Source: Gibbula magus
Taxonomy: Eukaryota; Mollusca; Gastropoda; Trochida; Trochidae
Assembly: GCA_936450465.1 (NCBI GenBank)
Contig: OW388292.1
Location: 10,683,756 to 10,747,755 of the forward strand
DNA length: 64,000 nucleotides
Direction of reading: 5' to 3'
Part shown: piece by piece, positions 36,762 to 45,599 of the stretch
Layout of the letters: each line of letters starts with the position of its first letter
How positions within the stretch are numbered: the first letter of the stretch is position 1
The notes under the pieces: model-generated
The model's database searches: none
What the model was told of the DNA's origin: nothing
What the model saw: only the letters and a program-made list of their open reading frames with translations
Position numbers and translations under genes: made by a program

Positions 36762-37846
36762 AAATAAGCGATGCAGCCAGGCATGATGACCAAGATATTT
36801 CGCCTTCAAAAGAGGCAACCAAGCAGGTATCCATTTTGGACCCAAGCGGTGAGCGACAAATGTCACCTTCAAAAGATGCAACAAGACAGGTATCCACTGT
36901 GGACCCAAGCGGTGAGCAACAAATGTCACATTCAAAAGAGGCAACAAAGCAGGTATCCATTTTAGACCCAAGCGGTGAGCGACAAATGTCACATTCAAAA
37001 GAGGCAACAAAGCAGGTATCCATTTTGGACCCAAGTGGTGAGCGACAAATGTCACCTTCAAAAGAGGCAACAAGACAGGTATCCATTTTGGACCCAAGTG
37101 GTGAGCGACAAATGTCACCTTCAAAAGAGGCAGCAAGGCAGGTATCCATTTTGGACCCAAGCGGTGAGCGACAAATGTCACATTCAAAAGAGGCAGCAAG
37201 GCAGGTATCCATTTTGGACCCAAGCGGTGAGCAACAAATGTCACCTTCAAAAGAGGCAACAAGACAGGTATCCATTTTTGACCCAAGCGGTGAGCGACAA
37301 ATGTCACCTTCAAAAGAGGCAACAAGGCAGGTATCCATTTTGGACCCAAGTGGTGAGCGACAAATGTCACCTTCAAAAGAGGCAACAAGACAGGTATCCA
37401 TTTTGGACCCAAGCGGTGAGCGACAAATGTCACATTCAAAAGAGGCAACAAGGCAGGTATCCATTGTTGACCAAAGGGGTGAGAAACACATTTCACCTTC
37501 AAAAGAGGCAACAAGGCAGGTATCCGTTGTGGACCCAAGCGGTGAGCTACAAATGTCACCTTCAAAAGAGGCAACAAGACAGGTATCCGTTGTTGACCAA
37601 AGGGGTGAGAAACACATGTCACCTTCAAAAGAGGCAACAAGGCAGTTATCCGTTGTTGATCCAAGCGGTGAGCAAGACATTTCACCTTCAAAAGAGGCAA
37701 CAAGGCAGGTATCAGTTGTGGACCCAAGCGGTGAGCAACACATTTCACCTTCAAAAGAGGCAACAAGGCGGGTATATGTTGTAGATCCAAATGGTAAGCA
37801 AGAACGTTCTCCTTCAGTTAGACCATTTGCCTCTCTAGTGGACACC
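36762..37846 (+). pseudogene. Repeat-coded linker (63-bp minisatellite in frame)
   Basis: After EISDAARHDDQDISPSKEAT the exon holds about 16 units of 21 residues, consensus ILDPSGERQMSPSKEATRQVS (two parts: ILDPSGERQM, SPSKEATRQVS). The later units vary (VVDQRGEKHISPS). The DNA period is 63 bp, so all frames and the opposite strand also stay open; only the plus frame continues into the finger region. Ser/Thr/Lys-rich, probably disordered; the SPSK tetrapeptides look like kinase-type sites. A TAA at 37847 ends the array, yet the same frame runs on. Confidence 0.8.
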
Positions 37847-37849
37847 TAA

Positions 37850-38780
37850 CAATATCCAGCTGCTCCCGGAAAGCCCACTGCAATACAAAAGGAATTTGAA
37901 GTTTCACCAAATGGGGCGCCTCTGACTCCAGGGCACTATACGACGTTAAGGAATGCTAGGAATGAATTGTTCACCAGTGATGTACAATATGAACTTGCAG
38001 AAGACCTTTTATTTTCTGAGGACTCTGGGAGTGAATATCTCCCAGACAGCGAATCTTCTGATACTGCATCAATCGATTACCCGATGTTATCCCAAACAGT
38101 ATTTGAAAAGAAGCAGACTAAATCACAGATTGACCCAAGAGTGTCCGATATCGTCGTTAGGACTACCCAAAATATGAACGGAGATAGGGTGTACGATAAG
38201 AAATACTTATGTCCCTACTGTTAAAGCAAACAGGCCAAACTTCCACGACATTTAACGACACAACATCAAGATGAAATAGATGTGGCCAAGTATCTTGCAG
38301 AAAACAACAAAGAGGAAAAAAAGAAACTGATGATAAGAATGCGGAACATGGGGTCCTATCTTAACAACAAAGAAGTTATTGAAAATGGCGCTGGTGAACT
38401 CATCGTTGCATACAGACCGAACAAAAATGCTTCGTGGGTTGATTACTCCCCCTGTGAACACTGCCTTAGCTACTACGTTGAAAAGGAGTTATGGCAGCAC
38501 TACCAAAGATGCATTTTGGGACCAAAAAAGCAGCACAATGGAAGAATTCTCCAAAGGACCCGCCTTTTAAAACCTTGTCCGAGTGGAACATCAGTCGGGA
38601 TCCGGACATTGATGGGCACAATGAGATTAGACCAAATAGGTCTCTGCTGCAAAGGCGATGACCTAATTCAAAAATTGGGAGAAAAAATGTTCATGTAACA
38701 TGGCCACGACCGAGAGCAATTTCCATTTATTAGAAACAAATTGAGGGAACTGGGCCGATTGCTACTTCAGTTGAGGGGGG
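37850..38780 (+). pseudogene. Acidic segment and zinc-finger region
   Basis: In the same frame as the linker: PGHYTTLRNARNELFTSDVQ, an acidic stretch (SEDSGSEYLPDSESSD), then YLCPYC, a TAA at 38222, and SKQAKLPRHLTTQH. Read across the stop this is one C2H2 finger (C-x2-C...H-x4-H). A second Cys/His group follows: CEHCLSYYVEKELWQHYQRC. A conserved-looking MRLDQIGLCCKGDDLIQKLG leads to a third TAA at 38696, then HGHDREQFPFIRNKLRELGR. The frame is lost at a run of seven G (38775-38781). The fingers probably bound DNA for the recombinase. Confidence 0.75.
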
Positions 38781-39846
38781 GAGTCCGGACGAGAAAGCGC
38801 AGGTTTGAAAGACTTCATTAATCCGTCATCATTTAGAGAAGTCGTTAATGCGGCAAGAGTCGTATCAGGGTTTGAAGAATCGACCCATGAATATGCAACT
38901 CCTTCACTTGCTTTAAACCTTGGTGGCTCGCTCAAAAAATGTGCTAGCATCCTCAAAAGAGACGCCATTATCGAACAAAATGAAGAGCTGCGTCAACAGG
39001 CAACTGATTTCAATGAACTAGTGGACATGGAATGGCCCGAGGAAGTGAACAGCCATGCCTATAGATCTCTTACTGAGTTGAGAAGAAATAAGATCAAAAT
39101 TCCACTAACAAATGACACCATGCTTTTATCAGAGCACTTAAGAACAACCGGTCAAATAGCATTTAATCAGCTAAAGGTTGCCAACAACGAAGAAGCATGG
39201 GACGTTCTGAACGAAGCCACACTGGCCCGTGTAGTTTTATTCAACAGAAGGAGACAAGGGGAAGCTTCGAAAATGACAACTGCAGATTTTCTAAGTGTTC
39301 ACAAGGTATCCCAAGAAAATTTTAAAGAGAGCCTTGCTCCATTGGAAAGAAAGCTTTGTGAGAAACTAAAACGTGTGGAGATAATTGGAAAGCGAGAAAG
39401 AATAGTTCCAGTTATTCTCACGCAAGAAACAAATGAATGGATCAGTATGCTTCTGGCGAAGAGAAACAAAGTGGGTGTTCATGAAGAAAACAAGTACGTG
39501 TTTGCACGACGAAATTGCGGCTCTCAAGGACATATCCGTGGATCGGACGTCCTTAGGGAGGCAAGTTCAAAGTGCGGAGCAGAACGGCCAGAACTGTTGA
39601 GATCCACCAAACTTCGAAAACAAATTGGTACTTTGTCGCAAATTTTAAATCTCAAAGACAACGAATTAGACATCCTTGCAAACTTCCTTGGACACGACAT
39701 CAGAGTACACAGAGAATATTACAGACTCCCAGAAGAAACTGTACAGGTGGCAAAAGTGTCAAAGATCTTGTTGGCCCTAGAGCAAGGCACACTCCATCTC
39801 CAAACTGGAAAAGGATTGGATGACGTCACAGTAGATATTGAAGAAG
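38781..39846 (+). CDS. Tyrosine recombinase domain
   Basis: An open stretch with no break, from the G-run frameshift to a GAAG|GTCAGT donor. Numbering from TTG 38805: FNRRRQGEASKM (~147-157) fits the box I arginine; NKYVFAR (~229) precedes the second half; STKLRKQIGT (~267-276) holds the box II arginine (R271) but has Thr where His is usual; FLGHDIRVHREYYRLP (~294-309) gives the H/W position (H297) and the nucleophile tyrosine (Y305 or Y306). The order R...LR...GH...Y is that of phage integrase/Crypton-type recombinases, which cut and rejoin DNA through a 3'-phosphotyrosine. Uninterrupted length and conserved motifs suggest recent selection. Confidence 0.8.
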
Positions 39847-40093
39847 GTCAGTTGTAGGCAGTTGCTCAATCAGCTGATCAGTTTTTGCAATTGTCCTAAC
39901 ATTGTCCGTCATGAACATTAGTAAATGTTGCTAGGCATTATTTATCAAAACTTCATGTAAATGTATTTGTGGTATCATCTAAGTGAAGTAATACTTTGTA
40001 AAGATCTTGAAAACGTTGAATGGTTATTATTTTATTCATTTTATAATACTCCAATTATTCATGTATTTCTTTTTTTCTTTTTTATTGACGGAG

Positions 40094-41365
40094 AGAAAAG
40101 TGACAGTGAACAAGAGGAAGTAGAGACAGAGCTGGGTATGTAATGGGTGCATTTTATTTATATTAATATTAACATTGAAATGCTACTAATTTTTGTAGAT
40201 GTTTTAGTAAAATACAGTAATAAGATGTATTTTCTTGTAGGGAAAAAAGAAAGAAAGCAGATCAAACAGAAGAAACGATGTAAGTTGCTAGTACCACTAT
40301 ATTACACATATCTTGAACTGCCACGGCAGTTTGACCATCAACTTGTTGTCAATCCAAATAGGAAAAACATTGTTACACATGAAGCAAATAATTTATATAT
40401 AGTTCCCTGTTATACCAATCGATTGGGATGTTGTTTATTTGTAGTAATTGCTTTAATATTTTATATTCTTGACCTATACTTGTTTAAATAGTGTTAATGC
40501 AAAGGCAGATAACGCAGAAACATGAATGCTTTCTATCTTAACCGTTTACGACTGATATCGAAGAGCAAAATTTGTATATCTTCAAAGGGAGAATAGTTCC
40601 CATGTAAACAGCTTAGCATGTTTTGAAGTTATCATGGCTATACATTGCGGTGAAACCTGCGAGCATCGGATGGAACTAGCGAACTAAGTTGTATTGCGCT
40701 GAAATTCAGTGTTGCATTGCACCCACATGTTACTGCATCTACAGAGGAGTTCTCTACAGCAGACAAAGTTGTCGTGCCTCTGGTGGGATTCGAACTCCGG
40801 AGCCCTTGATCCGAAGTCGAACGTGCTAACCACAGCGCTATCCATCCCAACGCTTGTGTCAGAACGACCTGCCCCTGTTTGCTGTATTTGTAATTGGAGG
40901 GTACTTTTAGATTATTTCTTATGATGAGTCTTTGTCCGACGAAGGAATGAATGTAATATGTTTTCTGATTTCAGCCTTTGCTGAAACTTCCGATGACAAT
41001 GAAGATGACGATGACATTATGGTGCCTCGCAAGAAGAGAAGTAAGATCATTCTATCACACATAAATAAAGATAGTATGTTATAAAACGAGTTTGCATCTG
41101 CGTTTATAATAATAGTTTTTTAGTACGTTCAATGCTATATCCCTTCCACATCTTTGTACTTTCAGATATGCCAAAGCGAAGGATATGGACAGAGACTGAA
41201 AAAGCTGCTGTTGTCCGTCACTTTAAAACCAACATTTGCATGAAACGTTTGCCGGGAAAGCGGCAAATCGATTCGTGTTTGGCTGCAGAACCGGCACTTC
41301 AGGGACGGAAATGGGAGAATATTAAAGATTTCATACGTAATCAATTTCATTCTAAACATTCCTAA
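40094..41365 (+). CDS. C-terminal exons of the SET/recombinase gene
   Basis: Four exons, all phase 1 to phase 1 (a fully symmetric set). 40094-40135: EKSDSEQEEVETEL, acidic. 40241-40279: KKERKQIKQKKR, basic. 40975-41040: SFAETSDDNEDDDDIM then VPRKKR, acidic then basic. 41166-41365 is the terminal exon: MPKRRIWTETEKAAVVRHFK...KRLPGKRQIDSCLAAEPALQ GRKWENIKDFIRNQ. The last is a domain I recall following tyrosine-recombinase domains in fish and invertebrate repeat proteins (RxW..xE..AV..HF..., R.W..IK..V.N), Myb-like in look and perhaps DNA-binding. No frame damage is seen. Symmetric phases would allow exon skipping without frame loss. Confidence 0.75.
40633..40849 (-). mobile_element. tRNA-derived SINE in an intron of the recombinase gene
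   Basis: Same family as 11200-11494: a minus-strand head GATAGCGCTGTGGTTAGCAC, B-box region GAGTTCGAATCCCACC, then the shared body to AGGTTTCACCGCAATGTATA. It is 3'-shortened and lies between the exons at 40241-40279 and 40975-41040, so it is younger than, or entered, the element. Confidence 0.8.
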
Positions 41366-43990
41366 TTCACTAGAGCTATAATCGCCTCCAGTGCGGCAGC
41401 CATTTTGCCTTAAACCTTTAAACAACTTATTCTCCGGAACAGGTTGATAATTGAAACCTTTTCCCCGCAGGTAATCTTAATGCTAGGATGCTTGAACTAA
41501 ATGAATTGCATAATTATTGGATTGAGACTAAGATTTGTAAACTCCATACAGTTATAGATAACAGTAGTTCAAAAGAAAGTGGCCTACTATTTAGGTGATA
41601 AGATAAGATAAAGTTTTGTTCATGACACATCAAACGTACCAAATATTATGTCTTCAGCACCAACTTAATACAGCTTAAGATTTCTCCCTGCACTGTCAGT
41701 GGCCAGGCATAGCCCTCTCATGCAAACTATCCTGGGTCTTACACAATAAGAGGTGTCCATAATGTGATCCAAGAACAGAATTAAAATCAATAAGGAGAAT
41801 GTATCTTCATCGTTCACAAATTAAACGAAATCACAATCGTACAATCCCCCTTAGTGCGCATCTAGAACTATGTTTTTAAAGATATACTGTTTTTCCTATA
41901 TACAATATGTATTGCTTGGCAGAAAAATAATTATTTATTAATAAAAATAAGCAAAGACTCAATTCAAAAATGTAATTTCATCCTCAATATATATTTCTAT
42001 GTGCTGATCTATGAATGTTTCAATCCAATGACTTGTGACGTCATAATTATGACGCACCAATCGACTCAACGTCATTCACCTGATGAGACCGGTAATGGTC
42101 GAAAGCATGCTTCTCAATATGATTAAATAGCCCTACATATACACACACACACTTGTGACGCCATGCCCATGGTAGGATCGTTTGATGACGAAGGTCTTAA
42201 CTTTGTTTCTAATTTGCAAGTGTTTGTAGTTAAATGATCTAATGAAAATTTGGTGTTCTGCTTATGTTAACGCACTTGAGAAAATGCTACTTAAAGCTAA
42301 TAAGTGATAAAATAAAGATCAAATAATCAGTCGAGCTAGTCAAAAAACCATCTGTATATTCAATTCACGGCATATTCATCCCAGTGAATTTATGAAACTT
42401 TATTTGTTAAAAAATGTCAAAAATTATGGATATTTAATAAATATAGTTCTTCATTTGGATCGTGCGTATTAAACTCGAAGCTGTCATGGGAGTGGAGGGG
42501 CAACTTGTTCTTCGCAACAATACAAATTCACAAGTATGATGTTCAATACAAGAATGCATGAAGTGTATGCAGCTGGTTCCTTGTCCCTTCATCGATAGAA
42601 TGTTTAACTAAAGTTTAAATATAAGTGTTACTTCTTCTCAATGTAAAGGTCTAATGTTACTACATTTTGCATTGAAATATGTTCACTGACGTTGTTCAGT
42701 TATGTTTAAATTGTTAATTTCGTCACGTGAACTTCTGTGTTATTATTGTTGCATGTGCTTATAACTTATCATTTATAACTTGTCCATCTGCATATGATGT
42801 AAAATAAATTCACTTTCGGGCAAACACAGAATTATTACATGCAAAATATCAAATAAGGATGTAATATAAAAGGTAATATCGAACAAAAACATTGTATTGC
42901 ATTTTTAGGTGTGAAGTAAATATTTTATTTGATCTTACTTAGCCTAACACGTCATTGGTCATGTAAACTGCTTTGTTTGTTAGTTGGTTACAGGATGAAG
43001 AGCACTTATACACACTTAGGCAGTTATACCCTGCTATAAAATTGAAGGTGATTTTTTTTATAGGAACACAACAATGTGTTTAGGCGAAATGACCCCAGTT
43101 AAATGTCAAAATTTTCATGCATAATTATATATTAAAATATTATATATACAATGTATACGAAAACGGAAATTATGTCATGTTTCTTCCCATTCTTAAACGC
43201 TACTGCCATTTATCTACGCTTCGATTGATCAATTTGTTTTTAGAAACTGTATAGCTATGTACATGTTCTTGCTAAATTCTGGTTGCATTATAACTGTTTA
43301 TCCTAGACCTGTCACCGTTGGTCTTAAGTATGTGCAAGACAGTAACTCTCTACGCCATAGTTTTCCAGTGAGGACTAGCCATAAGACTGTGCATCATTAT
43401 CAATAAAAAAAATATTCATTCTTTGAAATTGTATTTTGTTATTACTATCTGTTTAATATAATTTCGTTGTGTAACTGAATGTTTGGATCCTAGAGAGCTC
43501 CACCCTGTGATAAGTATCAAAACATGTCATACTTGTGGTGGTGTACAGGTGGTGTCAATTGCACGGAGCGAATAAGATATTACTTTCAAACGCCAAATAT
43601 TTGTTTCTCATGCAATGTATATCTAATTCTTAGCTTGTACTACAGGACTGACAGTGATCCTGATTGCTTATTTTATCAATACCAAGAAACCTGCTTCAAT
43701 CACCTGAAACGAAGGTTGTTTTGATAATGTTTACATTCATGAACAAATATCTGTTTGAATACTCCTACCACTGATTTATTTTTTTTAATATTAGACCAGA
43801 ACACGAGTACTTGTTTAGTCAAGAATTTGGCTGGATTGATATAGATAGGCATCTGCTTGTACGTTTCACCAGGTGATAAAACAGAAAAACAGACACTTTT
43901 AGTCTGTTCTGTCCACGTTACGCTTATCAGGGTTTCACTGAAGGTGTATAAGCTGATAATAAAACTATAAACTCGAAAATAACATTAGGT
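41366..43990. other. 3' portion of the large element, no gene seen
   Basis: AT-rich, no convincing coding frame. AAAATAAAGA near 42306 could be a polyadenylation signal but lies ~950 bases after the stop. TGACGTCATAATTATGACGC at ~42035 is a CRE-like inverted pair. A CACCTGATGAGACC phrase at ~42078 resembles Penelope-like ends. Confidence 0.45.
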
Positions 43991-43996
43991 TGACAA

Positions 43997-45085
43997 TGTT
44001 TGAGCTTTCAAGGTTGGACCTTGTCCGAAAAACACATATACACACAACACCTACAATGTCCCCAGTTACTTAGTATACATATACACACAACACCTACAAT
44101 GTCCCCAGTTACATAGTATACATATAAACACAACACCTACAATGTCCCCAGTTACATAGTATACATATACACACAACACCTACATGTCCCCAGTTACATA
44201 GTATACATATACACACAACACCTACAATGTCCCCAGTTACATAGTATACATAAACACACAACAACTACATTGTCCCCAGTTACATAGTATACATATACAC
44301 ACAACACCTACAATGTCCCCAGTTACATAGTATACATATACACACAACACCTACAATGTCCCCAGTTACATAGTATACATATACACACAACACCTACAAT
44401 GTCCCCAGTTACATAGTATACATATACACACAACACCTACAATGTCCCCAGTTACATAGTATACATATACACACAACACCTACAATGTCCCCAGTTACAT
44501 AGTATACATATACACACAACACCTACAATGTCCCCGGTTACATAGTATACATATACACACAACACCTACAATGTCCCCAGTTACATAATATACATATACA
44601 CACACCACCTACAATGTCCCCAGTTACATAGTATACATATACACACAACACCTACAATGTCCCAGGTTACATAGTATACATATACACACAACACCTACAA
44701 TGTCCCCAGTTACATAGTATACATATATACACAACACCTACAATGTCCCCAGTTACATAGTATACATAAACACACAACACCTACAATGGCCCCAGTTACA
44801 TAGTATACATATACACACAACACCTACAATGTCCCCGGTTACATAGTATACATATACACACAACACCTAAAATGTCCCCAGTTCCATAGTATACATATAC
44901 ACACACCACCTACAATGTCCCCGGTTACATAGTATACATATACACACATCACCTACAATGTCCCAAGTCACATAATATACATATACACACACCACTTACA
45001 ATGTCCCAAGTTATGTAGTATACATATACACACAACACCTACAATGTCCCCAGTTACATAGTATACATATACGCGATACCATGTC
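43997..45085 (+). repeat. 43-bp satellite carrying the GTCCCCAGTTA motif
   Basis: About 24 head-to-tail units; each holds ACACCTACAATGTCCCCAGT and TACATAGTATACATATACAC. A few units carry GTCCCCGGTTA, the exact motif of the element ends, while most have the CCCCAG variant. Units are very alike, so the array is young or homogenised. Regular spacing is not a CRISPR: there are no unique spacers. Confidence 0.95.
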
Positions 45086-45089
45086 CCCA

Positions 45090-45340
45090 GTTGAATGGTG
45101 AAAAGTTAAAGACACACTGTCCCCGGTTACCGTCCATATAGTGCATACACACATTAGTGTGTGTGTCCCCGGTTGTTATGCAAAAAATACAAATCGTTAG
45201 AAAGGAGCTATTGGTAATATGAGTTCCCTTAAGCCATCAGACCACCACAGTCGCTTATTGTCTTGCGTCTGGCCTCCGTAGCGCTAAAAATAAAGAAGTC
45301 CCCGGTTGCATGGTGTACAGTCAATGTCCCCGGTTCCTGC
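45090..45340 (+). repeat. Right-end GTCCCCGGTT motif cluster
   Basis: Beyond the 43-bp array, isolated copies occur at ~45119 (TGTCCCCGGTTACC), ~45167 (GTGTCCCCGGTTG), ~45298 (AGTCCCCGGTTGC) and ~45326 (TGTCCCCGGTTCC), all in one orientation, opposite to most copies at the left end. They are spaced irregularly in otherwise unique sequence. Confidence 0.7.
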
Positions 45341-45348
45341 CTAAAACA

Positions 45349-45352
<4 letters not shown>

Positions 45353-45417
<65 letters not shown>
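45353..45417. repeat. (TG)n microsatellite at the element right edge
   Basis: About 32 TG dinucleotides. The left edge also has a (TG)n, in the same orientation. Confidence 0.95.
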
Positions 45418-45418
<1 letters not shown>

Positions 45419-45599
45419 GTCTTTTATAAACATTTTAAAATATAACATGGCGGTGAAGGAAAGTTTCATGGCATCTTCTTTGGTATGGAACTGAGAAAAT
45501 GAAGAAGCTTAAATGGGCATAGAGTATAAGCAAAGACGGAAATATAATTTGACAACATCTCCTTTTCATTATTGTAATATAGGCTTCTTTCGAGGGTAA

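Larger units (their letters stand above)
28758..41365 (+). pseudogene. SET + zinc finger + tyrosine recombinase fusion gene, disabled
   Basis: Coding exons joined by GT/AG sites with matching phase: 28758-28824, 28936-29006, 29213-29314, 29595-29681, 29934-29961, 30214-30309, 30413-30554, 34807-35000, 35430-35451, 36762-39846, 40094-40135, 40241-40279, 40975-41040, 41166-41365 (TAA). The predicted order is basic N terminus, SET domain, 21-residue repeats, C2H2-type fingers, tyrosine recombinase, acidic/basic linker and a Trp-rich C-terminal domain. Multi-copy proteins of this order, often labelled KMT5A-like, are known to me from fish, cnidarian and mollusc genomes. The breaks are one frameshift in SET (~34877), in-frame TAA at 37847, 38222 and 38696, and a frameshift at the G run 38775-38781. 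Everything else, including fourteen exon phases, is intact, so decay is recent. The KMT5A label reflects the SET domain only. Confidence 0.8.
27945..45415 (+). mobile_element. Putative ~17.5-kb SET/tyrosine-recombinase mobile element
   Basis: The block is bounded on each side by a (TG)n tract and clustered copies of GTCCCCGGTTA (as TTAACCGGGGAC on the left, GTCCCCGGTTA on the right). It contains one long multi-exon gene encoding SET and tyrosine-recombinase domains. Duplicated host sequence runs up to 26345 on the left and resumes at ~45600 on the right; in the other duplicate these points (57745 and 59890) lie only ~2.1 kb apart with no such block. Tyrosine-recombinase elements of the Crypton type often lack inverted ends and target duplications, and none was found. 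The exact ends, and whether it moved as a unit, are inference. Confidence 0.6.

Noticed and set aside
36709..37845. 378- and 344-codon minus-strand ORFs
   Set aside because: They are antisense frames of the 63-bp minisatellite; only the plus frame continues into finger-like sequence and has a splice acceptor in phase.
37847..38698. Reassigned stop codon (TAA as Gln) to explain the three stops
   Set aside because: Nearby genes such as the four-repeat exon, the L1-like ORF and the last recombinase exon end normally in TAA, and a frameshift also occurs, so decay is simpler.
43997..45085. Regular array that could suggest a CRISPR
   Set aside because: The whole 43-bp unit is repeated with no unique spacers, in eukaryotic sequence; it is a satellite.
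45263..45445. 60-codon Cys-Val repeat frame
   Set aside because: It is the (TG)n microsatellite.
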